Shown here piece by piece: positions 1 to 9,294 of a stretch of DNA of 64,000 bases. Position 1 is the stretch's first letter, and every line of letters begins with the position of its first letter. Source of the DNA: Streptomyces sp. cf386 (lineage in GTDB: Bacteria; Actinomycetota; Actinomycetes; Streptomycetales; Streptomycetaceae); contig NZ_FNHV01000007.1 in the NCBI RefSeq assembly GCF_900103585.1, positions 453,357 to 517,356 of the forward strand. Direction: 5' to 3'. The notes below the pieces were generated by a model. The model worked only from the letters and a program-made list of their open reading frames with translations, was not told where the DNA came from and made no database searches. The translations under genes and the position numbers were made by a program.

Positions 1-2
1 GC

Positions 3-50
3 GCCATCCTCGACGGCGCCGGAGCGGTGAAGGACTCGCCGTGCCCGTAG
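3..50 (+). CDS. C-terminal end of a gene entering from the left
   Basis: An open frame runs in from the window edge and ends at TAG (48-50), giving a tail AILDGAGAVKDSPCP. A perfect terminator hairpin follows 15 bases later and the next gene converges on it, which is why I read it as the end of a real gene. Too little is visible to name it. Confidence 0.35.
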   Translation, partial: AILDGAGAVKDSPCP

Positions 51-64
51 GCCGGGAAACGCCA

Positions 65-105
65 ACCGGGCGGGGCAAGGACCGCAGTCCCCACGCCCGC
101 CCGGT
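65..105. terminator. hairpin between convergent genes
   Basis: ACCGGGCGGG at 65-74 pairs perfectly with CCCGCCCGGT at 96-105 (10 bp stem, 21-base loop). It lies between a gene ending on the plus strand at 50 and one ending on the minus strand at 122, so it could stop transcription from both sides. There is no T-tract, which is common in Streptomyces. Confidence 0.6.
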
Positions 106-121
106 ACGTCGTGCCGTTGCG

Positions 122-343
122 TCAGGCCACGATCAGATAGATCCCGTACGCCACGGCCGCCGCACACGCCGCGAAGCATGCGTACGCGCCGGTGACCGCG
201 AGCGCGGCCGACCCGCCCTGAGCCGTGGCCTTCTCCTGGCGGGACAGGCCCGCGATGCCGAGGGTGAACAGGCCCACCAGGGCCACCGTGACCACGAGGC
301 TGACGCCGAAGACGGAGCCGAGGGCCGCCCAGTCGATCTTCAT
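122..343 (-). CDS. small two-helix membrane protein downstream of pit
   Basis: A 73-residue protein with two hydrophobic segments (about 12-32 and 46-72) separated by a short charged loop (SRQEKATAQGG). The ATG at 343 is preceded by AAGGAAG at a good distance. It starts 45 bases after the pit stop codon on the same strand, so it is probably the second gene of the phosphate transporter operon. I do not recognise a characterised family. A role as accessory or modulator of the transporter is inference from position only. Confidence 0.7.
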   Translation of the reverse strand: MKIDWAALGSVFGVSLVVTVALVGLFTLGIAGLSRQEKATAQGGSAALAVTGAYACFAACAAAVAYGIYLIVA

Positions 344-388
344 GCTTCTACTTCCTTGGGTAACTGAGGAGGAGTGACCGGGAGGAGG

Positions 389-1621
389 TCAGACGGAGGC
401 CTTCGAGGGCGCCGGCTCGGTGGCCGGGGCCGGCACGGTGGCCGACAGGTCCTCGGTCGCGGTGCCGGCCGGGGGCGGGGTCACGGCGGCGATGGCGGTG
501 GTGACCACGCCGGCCGGCTCGTCGGTCTCGTTGACGTTCGTGTGGTCGACGACCTCGCGGCGGGAGATCTTCCAGATCGCGGCGCTGGAGGTGATCAGGA
601 AGATCGCGACGAGGGCGGTGCCCCAGGAACCGAAGCCGGTCACGTACTCCGCGAGCGCGCCGACCAGGGCGGCGGCCGGGAGGGTGAGGCCCCAGGCGAC
701 GAACATGCGGGTGGCCGTCGACCAGCGGACCACGCCGCCCTTGCGGCCGAGGCCCGCGCCCATCACCGCGCCGGAGACGGAGTGCGTGGTGGAGAGGGAG
801 AAGCCGAGGTGGGAGGAGGCCAGGATGACCGTCGCGGCGCTGGTCTGGGCGGCGAAGCCCTGCTGCGGCTGAAGGTCGGTCAGGCCCTTGCCCATCGTGC
901 GGATGATGCGCCAGCCGCCGAGGTAGGTGCCGAGCGCGATGGCCAGACCCGCGGAGAGGATGACCCACATGGGCGGGTCGGAGTCGGGGGCGACGGCGCC
1001 GCCGGCGACCAGGGCGAGGGTGATGATGCCCATCGTCTTCTGCGCGTCGTTGGTGCCGTGGGCGAGGGAGACCAGGCCGGCGGAGGCGATCTGGCCGGCG
1101 CGGTAGCCCTTCGCGGAGGCCTGGCCGTCGGCCTTCTTGCCGAGGGAGTACGTCAGGCGCGTGGCGAGGAGCGCGGCGATGCCCGCTACCAGCGGAGCGG
1201 CGATCGCCGGGATCAGCACCTTGGTGACGAGCGCGTCGCCGTGGACCGCGCCGACGCCGGCCGAGGCGATGGTGGCGCCGATCAGACCGCCCATCAGGGC
1301 GTGCGAGGAGCTGGACGGCAGTCCGACCAGCCAGGTCAGCAGGTTCCAGAGGATCGCGCCGACCAGCGCGGCGAATATGACTTCGGGCCGGATGCCGGTC
1401 TCGTCGACGAGACCTTTGGAGATCGTGTTGGCGACCTCCACGGAGAGGAAGGCGCCGACAAGGTTCAGCACGGCGGACATGGCCACCGCGACCTTGGGCT
1501 TGAGCGCACCGGTCGAGATGGTGGTGGCCATCGCGTTGGCGGTGTCGTGGAAACCGTTCGTGAAATCGAACGCAAGTGCGGTTACGACCACAATCGCGAG
1601 GATCAGCGAGAAGTTTTCCAT
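389..1621 (-). CDS. pit: low-affinity inorganic phosphate transporter, PiT family
   Basis: A 410-residue integral membrane protein of the PiT family, which imports phosphate as a metal-phosphate complex driven by the proton gradient. It carries the two inverted PiT signature copies: NGFHDTANAM near residues 22-31 and AHGTNDAQKTMG near 187-198. About ten hydrophobic segments fill residues 1-345, and the last 60 residues are hydrophilic and Pro/Thr/Ala-rich, probably a cytoplasmic tail. ATG start at 1621, weak ribosome site. A PHO-box-like repeat lies 48-69 bases upstream, suggesting PhoP control. In S. coelicolor the equivalent gene in this neighbourhood is, from memory, pitH2 (SCO1845). No pap (PhoU-like) partner is adjacent in this window. 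Confidence 0.95.
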   Translation of the reverse strand: MENFSLILAIVVVTALAFDFTNGFHDTANAMATTISTGALKPKVAVAMSAVLNLVGAFLSVEVANTISKGLVDETGIRPEVIFAALVGAILWNLLTWLVGLPSSSSHALMGGLIGATIASAGVGAVHGDALVTKVLIPAIAAPLVAGIAALLATRLTYSLGKKADGQASAKGYRAGQIASAGLVSLAHGTNDAQKTMGIITLALVAGGAVAPDSDPPMWVILSAGLAIALGTYLGGWRIIRTMGKGLTDLQPQQGFAAQTSAATVILASSHLGFSLSTTHSVSGAVMGAGLGRKGGVVRWSTATRMFVAWGLTLPAAALVGALAEYVTGFGSWGTALVAIFLITSSAAIWKISRREVVDHTNVNETDEPAGVVTTAIAAVTPPPAGTATEDLSATVPAPATEPAPSKASV

Positions 1622-1668
1622 TTACCCAGGCAATCGTTCGAGGTCATTGGCTGGACGAACGTAGGTAA

Positions 1669-1690
1669 CCTGAGTGAACGAAAGGTGAAC
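1669..1690 (-). promoter_or_regulatory. PHO-box-like direct repeats upstream of pit
   Basis: On the minus strand GTTCACCTTTC is followed immediately by GTTCACTCAGG: two GTTCAC cores exactly 11 bases apart, then a weaker unit (TTACCT). Streptomyces PhoP binds 11-bp direct repeats with a GTTCACC core, so this matches in sequence, spacing and gene context. It is 48-69 bases upstream of the pit start. Function is inferred. Confidence 0.65.
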
Positions 1691-1797
1691 TGAGGGGGGC
1701 CGCACGGTGTCTGTAGGAGGGGGTTGATGTCCCCGGCATCCCCCGGAGGGGGCGTTGCCTCCCCGTCGATCACCGCACGGCCCGGGCGCCGCAAGGG

Positions 1798-2544
1798 CTA
1801 GTAGCCTCGGGCAAACTTCCTGAGCTGGGTCATGGACCCGTTGAAGAGATTTTGGTCACCCGGCAGGCTGCCGCCGTTGTCGTACTGCCAGAAGGTCCAG
1901 AACTGCCATCCGGCCGGCATCGCCCCCGCGCTGGAGGAGTTGTAACGGGCTATCCACAGCGCGTGATTCGAGGCGAAGGCGCGACTGGCGCCGGTGCAGG
2001 TGTTCCACCAGTGGGTGGTCGTGTAGATCACCGGGCGACGGCCGGTGAGCCGCTTCACCTCGTTGCTGAAGGACTGGATCCAGTTGACCATCTTGGCCTT
2101 GCTCAGTCCGTAGCACTTGTGCTTGCTGTACGGGTTGTACTCGATGTCGAGTGCGGGCGGCAGAGTCCAGCCGTCCGACCTCCAGCCGCCGCCGTTGCGT
2201 ACGAAGTGCTGCGCCTGGGTCTTGCCCGCGGACTTGTTCGGCAGCGCGAAGTGGTACGCGCCGCGGATGAGGCCCGCGTTGCGGGAGCCGTTGTACTGCT
2301 GGTTGAAGTACGGGTTGCGGTAGGTGTGGGACTCGGTCGCCTTGACGTAGACGAACCTCGCGCCCTTCGCCTTCGAGCTCTGCCAGTTGACGTTCTTCTG
2401 GTGGGAAGAGACGTCGTGGCCCTTGGGTTTGGCGGCTGCCACCGCCGGGATCTCGGCGAGGGCGGTTCCACCGAGGGTGAGAGCTGTCACGTATGCCGCT
2501 ATGAGGCGGGAGCGGTGACGGGACGGTTTGTGATCACGGGCCAT
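1798..2544 (-). CDS. secreted GH25 lysozyme (N-acetylmuramidase)
   Basis: A 248-residue exported enzyme that cuts the MurNAc-GlcNAc bond of peptidoglycan. A signal peptide (basic MARDHKPSRHRSR, hydrophobic core, AAA near 36-38) precedes a single GH25 domain that fills the rest. The family's acidic residues are visible: D44 in GHDVSSHQ and the D133/E135 pair in ALDIEYN. The end is WQFWTFWQYDNGGSLPGDQNLF, typical of the GH25 barrel. The start at 2544 is preferred over an ATG nine codons upstream because GGGGGG lies just ahead of it. The gene is monocistronic, divergent from the aldolase gene. It has no cell-wall-binding repeats, so it is a catalytic-domain-only form. Confidence 0.92.
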   Translation of the reverse strand: MARDHKPSRHRSRLIAAYVTALTLGGTALAEIPAVAAAKPKGHDVSSHQKNVNWQSSKAKGARFVYVKATESHTYRNPYFNQQYNGSRNAGLIRGAYHFALPNKSAGKTQAQHFVRNGGGWRSDGWTLPPALDIEYNPYSKHKCYGLSKAKMVNWIQSFSNEVKRLTGRRPVIYTTTHWWNTCTGASRAFASNHALWIARYNSSSAGAMPAGWQFWTFWQYDNGGSLPGDQNLFNGSMTQLRKFARGY

Positions 2545-2750
2545 ATTTCCCCCCGGAATGGCGACGTGCACGACAAATCCCCCAGAGAGTATTGGAAGAT
2601 CGTTGAAAGCCGATCGATCTCAGGCCAAGCCCGAGGGAGGGGAGTTTGTCCCCGTATGTGATCTTCCGGACGCTGGTCTTCCGCCCTAAAGTGCCCCGGC
2701 TCGTCGATGACTTGAGGCCACGCCGCGGTGGCGCCTGGCAGGATCGCCGC

Positions 2751-3491
2751 ATGGCTGAGGAGCGGCGGGACCGGCGGGGCGTTGGGGACGCGCGGGATGC
2801 GCGGGAGGGCGCACAGGAAGTGGGGGAGTCGTGGGGCAGGAGTGCGCGCCCTGAGGAGTCGGAGGCCTGGGAGACCCTCGTGGCGACGGCGCGGCGGACC
2901 GTGTCCGACGGGCTGGTCGTCGGGACGTCCGGGAACGTGTCGGTGCGCGTCGGCGACACGGTGCTGGTCACGCCGTCGGGAGTGCCGTACGACCGGCTGA
3001 CGCCGGAGGCTGTGACCGGGGTCGATCTGGGTGGCAGGCAGGTGCTGGGGGCGCTGGTGCCGACGAGTGAGCTGCCCATGCACCTGGCCGTCTACCGGGC
3101 CACGGACGCCGGTGCCGTCGTGCACACCCACGCGGTCCACGCGACGGCCGTCTCGACGCTGGTTCCCGAGCTCCCGCTGATCCACTACATGGCCGGCGCC
3201 CTCGGCGGGCCCGTCCGGGTCGCCCCGTACGCGACGTACGGCACCCAGGAGTTGGCCGAGAACATGCTCCGAGCACTCACCGACCGCACCGCCTGCCTCC
3301 TCCGGAACCACGGCACGATGAGCTACGGCGCCACCCTGGACCAGGCCTACGACCGTACGGCCCAGCTGGAGTGGATGTGCCGTCTGTGGCTCACGGCGTC
3401 CTCGGTGCCGGGGCTTACGCCGACGTTGTTGTCGGAGGGGGAGGTGGCTGAGGCGGGGGAGCGGTTGCGGGGGTACGGGCAGCGGGGGTGA
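2751..3491 (+). CDS. class II aldolase/adducin family protein
   Basis: A 246-residue zinc-dependent aldolase of the fuculose-phosphate aldolase/adducin fold. The core starts near residue 40; GTSGNVSVR (58-66) and TPSGVPYD form the phosphate-binding region. E107 in TSELPMH matches the catalytic acid. H125 and H127 (HTH) with H187 (NHG) match the zinc ligands. Residues 1-38 are a charged, low-complexity extension not needed for the fold. ATG at 2751 chosen; an in-frame start 35 codons upstream would add sequence unlike the family. Substrate is unknown: sugar phosphates or methylthioribulose phosphate are family possibilities, and no pathway partner adjoins it. Confidence 0.85.
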   Translation: MAEERRDRRGVGDARDAREGAQEVGESWGRSARPEESEAWETLVATARRTVSDGLVVGTSGNVSVRVGDTVLVTPSGVPYDRLTPEAVTGVDLGGRQVLGALVPTSELPMHLAVYRATDAGAVVHTHAVHATAVSTLVPELPLIHYMAGALGGPVRVAPYATYGTQELAENMLRALTDRTACLLRNHGTMSYGATLDQAYDRTAQLEWMCRLWLTASSVPGLTPTLLSEGEVAEAGERLRGYGQRG

Positions 3492-3640
3492 CGGGTGCCT
3501 CCGGCGGTTGGAGGTGGGATGGGTGCGGCGGGGGCAGCACCAGCGCCGGGGCACTGGAAACGGGCGGTACGTGAGTACGTGGCTCACTCCACGTCGTCCT
3601 CCCACTGGCCGGTCCCCGGGTCCGCCCGGACACTGGTGTT

Positions 3641-4768
3641 GTGCGCACTGTCAAAGCGACGGCCGCTGCCGTCACCGTGGCTCTGGCCGCCGGCGCCGCG
3701 AGCGTCGCGGCCGGGCGGTTCGCCAGTGGTGCCGCGCTGACGGCTCCTGCCGGGCGGCCCCTGCCCACCGAACCCCGGCTCACCGTGCACGCCACGGCCG
3801 CCGGCCAGATCGCGCTCACCCGCGACCTCGCATCGCTGCGCCCCGGCACGTACGGGTTGTCCGGCGACGGCTCGCACGCGGTCGTCGGACCCGTGCTCGC
3901 CTCGGCGAACCACTCCGCCGACACCGTCGTACGCCGCCTGGAACGCGTCACCCACGGCACCCTCCGACCCGGCGACAGCGTCTGGCTCACCCCGAACGTG
4001 TACGTCGGCAACCCGAGCGCCGCCCTCGGCCTCGATCACGCCGACGTCGACGTTCCCGGTGAACTCGGAGCCCTGCCCGCCTGGTTCGTCCCCGGCACGC
4101 GGGACACCTGGGTCATCGCGGTGCACGGCCTCGGCACCACCCGCGAACACGCCATGAACGTCATGCGGTTCCTCAGTGGCCGGCACTTCCCGGTCCTCGC
4201 CCTCGCCTACCGCGGCGACCTCGGCGCACCCCGCCCGCCGGACGGCCTGAACCACCTCGGCGAGACCGAGTGGCGCGACCTGGACGCGGCGATGAGGTAC
4301 GCCGTGCGGTACGGCGCCGAACAGTTCGTCCTGCTCGGCTGGTCCACCGGCGCGACGATGGCGCTGCGCGCGGCCGCGCAGTCGGGGCTGCGTGACCGTG
4401 TCTCCGGGCTCGTCCTGGACTCCCCGGTGCTCAGCTGGGAGACCACGCTGCGCGCCCTTGCCAAGGCCCGCCACACGCCGAGCGCGCTGCTGCCGCTCGC
4501 GGTCCGCGCGGCACAGGGCCGCACAGGCCTGGACACCGACCGCGTCACCGGCAACGGCGCCCCCGACCGCCTCACGGTGCCGACCCTCATCTTCCACGGC
4601 CCCGGCGACCGGGTGGCCCCCTGGACGCTCTCCCGCCGGCTGGCCGACGCCCATCCCAACCTGGTGGCCCTCCACACGGTCCAGAACGCCCCCCACGCCG
4701 CCATGTGGAACGCCGACCCCGAGTTCTACGAAGAGGCTCTGCGCCGTTTCATGACGCCGCTCATGTGA
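3641..4768 (+). CDS. exported alpha/beta-hydrolase
   Basis: A 375-residue protein with a GTG start and a hydrophobic N-terminus (residues 8-35) that looks like a signal peptide or membrane anchor. The hydrolase fold covers about 150-370: VHGLGTTREH (161-170, oxyanion region), nucleophile elbow GWSTG with S235, acid D323 in HGPGDRVAP, and H352 in NAPHAAMW, a complete Ser-Asp-His triad. The ~120-residue N-terminal part before the fold is conserved-looking but of unknown role. Probably acts outside the membrane as an esterase or peptidase; substrate not predictable. It stands alone between aldolase and hypothetical genes. Confidence 0.8.
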   Translation: MRTVKATAAAVTVALAAGAASVAAGRFASGAALTAPAGRPLPTEPRLTVHATAAGQIALTRDLASLRPGTYGLSGDGSHAVVGPVLASANHSADTVVRRLERVTHGTLRPGDSVWLTPNVYVGNPSAALGLDHADVDVPGELGALPAWFVPGTRDTWVIAVHGLGTTREHAMNVMRFLSGRHFPVLALAYRGDLGAPRPPDGLNHLGETEWRDLDAAMRYAVRYGAEQFVLLGWSTGATMALRAAAQSGLRDRVSGLVLDSPVLSWETTLRALAKARHTPSALLPLAVRAAQGRTGLDTDRVTGNGAPDRLTVPTLIFHGPGDRVAPWTLSRRLADAHPNLVALHTVQNAPHAAMWNADPEFYEEALRRFMTPLM

Positions 4769-4957
4769 CGCCGCCCGTCCGCGTGCCGGCCTCTCGCACG
4801 GTCGCCCGCGACCGGTCCCACAGGTTCCGTTTAACCCCGTACCACTGGCCTGTTATAGGTCCCTCACCGCCCGCAGGGCCCTGTGCGTTGGCCATCCCCG
4901 TCGCCCCTCGTGACATTCCGTTTGGGTTTTCGGACCGTCAACCGGAAGACTGCACCC

Positions 4958-6361
4958 GTGACGTCCCGTATCCCGCGCGACTCCAGGCTTCGACTCGTCC
5001 GCCCGCGACCCCTGGCCGCCGCCCCCCGAGCCGTGAACCAGCGACGCCCACGGCGCCCCGTACCCCGCCCTCCGGAAGGCACACCGGCCCGGTCCGAGCT
5101 GGCCAGAATGGCTCGCTCCGGTCTGGCCACCGCGGCCCGCGTCGCCCACTGGGCCGACGCCGCCCTGCGCCCCGGCCGTGACGGTGCCGGCTCCGACGGC
5201 AAGGGCACCCTCTCCGACGCGACCGCCGAACGGGCGGCGAGCGACCTGGGCCTGACCGTGGCTCAGGTGCGTGCCGACTGGGACACCGCGCGGCTCGCCG
5301 GTCTCGTGGAGGTGCACGGCGACAACGCCCGGCCCGGCTGGCGGCTGCGCGCCTGGGACCGGGACGACAGTGCCGTCCTGCGCGGCTGGGTCGCCCTCTT
5401 CGACGCCTGGTCGCTCGCCTATCCGGAGCCCAGCGACCGTGAGCCCGCCGCCGTCGCCGAGGTCGTCTCGGCCATGCCGCAGGTGCTCTCCTTTCTCCAA
5501 CTGTCCGCCGGGCCCGTCCCCGTCGAGCAGCTGCTGGACCTGCTGGAGCAGCGCGTCACCGAACTGCGCACCGAGAGATGCGAGATCCCCTACGGGCCGC
5601 AGCCCGAGCCGGTCGCCGACCCCGCGGCCGCCGCGGACACGCCTCTCGCCCCGCTCCTCGACTGGGCCCTGCACGCCCTCGCCTCCGTCGGCGCCCTCAC
5701 CTACGGCGACGGACAGGCCACCCTCACTCCGCTCGGCAGCTGGGCGGTCTGGGTCAAGCTGGAGCAGATCTGCGTCGCCGCGCAGAGCCCCGCCGGGAAC
5801 ATCGAGCAGGGCGCCGAGGACATGCTCCGCGGCTGCGCCCAGCTCCGCCCGAACGCCGCCCGCGACGAATACCGCGCCTGGCTCGCCGCCCGCCCCGTCG
5901 GCAGCGCCGTCACCGAACTCCTCGGCGCCGCCCGCGGCGACGACGCCCTGCTGCGCGGCCTCGCCTTCGAGGCGCTGCGCGTCGTCGGCGCCCCCGCCGA
6001 GCCCGACGTCCGCGCCGTCCACGACGAGCCGACCCTGCGGCCGTACGCCCTCCTCTGGCTCGCCGAGCACGACGGGGTGGACCCCGAGGACGCCCACGAG
6101 GTGCTCACCCGGGAAGAGGCCACCTGGCTGTGGGTCGACACCGCCGCCGCCGTCGCCGACCACGGCGAGGCCCCCATGCTCGTACGGCACCTGGAGTCCG
6201 CTCTCCAGCCGACCGTCCCCGCGCTCCTCGACGAGGTGCGTGCCGTCGGTCACCCCCGCACCGTGCAGGTCCTGGTCGCGCTCGCCGCCGCGCACCCCGA
6301 CCCCGCCCTCGCGAAGGCCGTGCGCCGCGCCGCCTTCCAGGTGCACACCGGGGGGAGCTGA
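4958..6361 (+). CDS. conserved hypothetical protein
   Basis: A 467-residue soluble protein I cannot assign. No signal peptide or membrane segment is seen. After a basic N-terminal stretch (residues 1-45, rich in Arg/Pro), the region SDLGLTVAQVRADWDTARLAGLVEVHG resembles a winged-helix wing, suggesting a DNA-binding-like fold, and the rest is helical, Ala/Leu-rich, and ends in repeat-like helices. The GTG at 4958 is chosen because GGAAG lies 9 bases upstream; an in-frame GTG at 4883 would add 25 unlikely residues. It converges on the VOC gene with only 13 bases between the stops. Confidence 0.7.
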   Translation: MTSRIPRDSRLRLVRPRPLAAAPRAVNQRRPRRPVPRPPEGTPARSELARMARSGLATAARVAHWADAALRPGRDGAGSDGKGTLSDATAERAASDLGLTVAQVRADWDTARLAGLVEVHGDNARPGWRLRAWDRDDSAVLRGWVALFDAWSLAYPEPSDREPAAVAEVVSAMPQVLSFLQLSAGPVPVEQLLDLLEQRVTELRTERCEIPYGPQPEPVADPAAAADTPLAPLLDWALHALASVGALTYGDGQATLTPLGSWAVWVKLEQICVAAQSPAGNIEQGAEDMLRGCAQLRPNAARDEYRAWLAARPVGSAVTELLGAARGDDALLRGLAFEALRVVGAPAEPDVRAVHDEPTLRPYALLWLAEHDGVDPEDAHEVLTREEATWLWVDTAAAVADHGEAPMLVRHLESALQPTVPALLDEVRAVGHPRTVQVLVALAAAHPDPALAKAVRRAAFQVHTGGS

Positions 6362-6374
6362 GCCGGACCGGCGC

Positions 6375-6788
6375 TCAGCCCTCTATCGCGGGGGAGTAGG
6401 TGCCGAAGCTCCACACATTGCCCTCGATGTCCCGGGCCATGTAGTCCCGCGAACCGTAATCCTGGTCCGTCGGGGGCATCAGGATCTCCGCGCCGTGCTG
6501 TACGGCCCGCCGGTGGTGTGCGTCGACGTCGTCCACGACGACGTACACGCCGGTCGGGCCCGCGTCCTTCATCAGCTTGTCGTAGGCGCTGCCGGTGCCT
6601 GTCGAGCCGAGCATCACCGCGCCGTTGCCCTGTACCAGCTCGGCGTGCGCGATCTTGCCGTCCTCGGTCTCGTACACCGCCAGCTCCGTGAACCCGAGGG
6701 CCTCCGTGAGCTGCTTGATCGCGGCCTTCGCGTCCGCGTAGTGCAGCGTCGGGTAGATGCTCGGACGCCCACCGCTCGTACCTGCCAT
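6375..6788 (-). CDS. VOC (glyoxalase/bleomycin-resistance fold) protein
   Basis: A 137-residue protein of the vicinal-oxygen-chelate superfamily. It begins near YPTLHYADAKAAIKQLTEALGF and ends with DYGSRDYMARDIEGNVWSFGTY, the two halves of the paired beta-alpha-beta-beta-beta modules. D/E residues at the metal positions (E in DIEGN) are present. This subgroup (YP-L-Y-DA-AAI-FL) is often annotated as glyoxalase/PhnB-like without known substrate. Start at 6788 is set by GGAAGAGGTG upstream; the reading frame continues 31 codons further but with no ribosome site. It is divergent from the ABC-F gene. Confidence 0.85.
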   Translation of the reverse strand: MAGTSGGRPSIYPTLHYADAKAAIKQLTEALGFTELAVYETEDGKIAHAELVQGNGAVMLGSTGTGSAYDKLMKDAGPTGVYVVVDDVDAHHRRAVQHGAEILMPPTDQDYGSRDYMARDIEGNVWSFGTYSPAIEG

Positions 6789-6912
6789 GCCGATCACCTC
6801 TTCCGGAATCTCGACGCGCTGCCAGTCTCGCAGCGCCCACTGACAACGGCCTGCCGACGCGACATACATGATCGAACACATGGACCCAGAAAAAGTGCTT
6901 GCACGGCACCGT

Positions 6913-6948
6913 TAGACTTGGCCCATGGCCTGTCTCCTCGCGCATTAG
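6913..6948 (+). promoter_or_regulatory. -10-like box plus seven-codon upstream ORF of the ABC-F gene
   Basis: TAGACT (6913-6918) is a -10-like hexamer and six bases later ATG opens a tiny ORF, MACLLAH-stop (6925-6948), ending 59 bases before the ABC-F start. The distance from -10 to ATG places the predicted transcript start at the ATG, that is, a leaderless micro-ORF. No good -35 box is seen. Leader-peptide attenuation is known for several antibiotic-responsive ABC-F genes, so this is a candidate attenuator. Confidence 0.45.
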
Positions 6949-7007
6949 ACGGCGGGAACGTCCTCAGCCGCCCATCCCGCCACCTATCCCTGCCCTGGAG
7001 TCTGTCC

Positions 7008-8606
<1,599 letters not shown>

Positions 8607-8616
8607 TCGAATGCGT

Positions 8617-8657
8617 GATCACCGGCGTATGGATCATTCGGCCCATCGGTGATCCAT
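8617..8657. repeat. two mutually exclusive inverted repeats after ABC-F
   Basis: GATCACCG (8617-8624) pairs with CGGTGATC (8647-8654), while ATGGATCA (8629-8636) pairs with TGATCCAT (8650-8657). The right arms overlap by five bases, so only one hairpin can form at a time. It starts 11 bases after the ABC-F stop. Function unknown. Confidence 0.45.
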
Positions 8658-8705
8658 CATCTGTGTGAGATCTCCTCGTACCGAGGTGTGTACTACATCA
8701 ATTTC

Positions 8706-8740
8706 ACGGCCGAGTCCTTTATCGACAAGGGCTCGGCCGT
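8706..8740 (+). terminator. terminator hairpin of the ABC-F gene
   Basis: ACGGCCGAGTCC (8706-8717) pairs with GGGCTCGGCCGT (8729-8740), 12 bp with one G-T pair and an 11-base loop. It lies 100 bases after the ABC-F stop. The rest of the 335-base gap (8607-8941) shows only the overlapping hairpins just upstream and probably the promoter of the next gene. Confidence 0.6.
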
Positions 8741-8941
8741 CTCGCGTCTCTGACCTGGAACTTCTCGAAATAACTCGTTCGGCCGTACGGACGCCAGACT
8801 GCGGAATTCCAGATTCCGCTTGTGGGGATGTGCTCCTGTCGTCAAAACCATGTCTCACGGACCTTGCCGAATGGGTGGCCATGAAGGCCCGGAGGGGTGA
8901 TCATGAGGAGACCAGAGCGCACTTCCCATGAGGAGGCACGG

Positions 8942-9163
8942 GTGGCCGAGACTCTGAAGAAGGGCAGCCGGGTAACCGGCGCCGCGCGCGACAAGCTCGC
9001 GGCAGACCTGAAGAAGAAGTACGACTCCGGTGCGAGCATTCGGGCACTGGCCGAGGAAACCGGCCGCTCGTATGGCTTCGTACACCGGATGCTCAGCGAA
9101 TCGGGCGTCACGCTTCGTGGGCGTGGCGGGGCGACGCGGGGCAAGAAGGCCGCATCGTCCTGA
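8942..9163 (+). CDS. small helix-turn-helix protein
   Basis: A 73-residue basic protein. YDSGASIRALAEETGRSYGFVHRMLSESGV is a classical helix-turn-helix of the transposase/recombinase-resolvase type, where a helix after GxSIRxLA and a recognition helix SYGFVHRML are recognisable; the tail RGRGGATRGKKAASS is basic. Start GTG at 8942 is chosen because GAGGAGG lies 6 bases upstream. The family is, from memory, near-universal in Streptomyces as a stand-alone small protein. No transposase catalytic part is attached, so it is more likely a small nucleoid or regulatory protein. A terminator follows at 9194. Confidence 0.8.
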   Translation: MAETLKKGSRVTGAARDKLAADLKKKYDSGASIRALAEETGRSYGFVHRMLSESGVTLRGRGGATRGKKAASS

Positions 9164-9193
9164 GCCCGGGCGGCCCATCGGCTTCGATGGTGG

Positions 9194-9225
9194 CCACCCG
9201 GTCGGTCGGCTGACTGACCGGGTGG
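9194..9225 (+). terminator. terminator of the HTH gene
   Basis: CCACCCGGTCGGT (9194-9206) pairs with ACTGACCGGGTGG (9213-9225), 13 bp with one G-T pair and a 6-base loop, 30 bases after the stop codon. Confidence 0.7.
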
Positions 9226-9294
9226 TTACTGTGCAGTCACTTAGTGGGTGCCCTCCGGGCATCCCGTGATGACCGCACGCATCGGAGGCACCCT

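Noticed and set aside
5271..7007. A long in-frame extension upstream of the ABC-F gene, giving an apparent 1111-residue protein
   Set aside because: The extra 579 residues are Pro/Ser/Arg low complexity and run through the hypothetical and VOC genes. The GTG at 7008 has a ribosome site and the usual ABC-F start.
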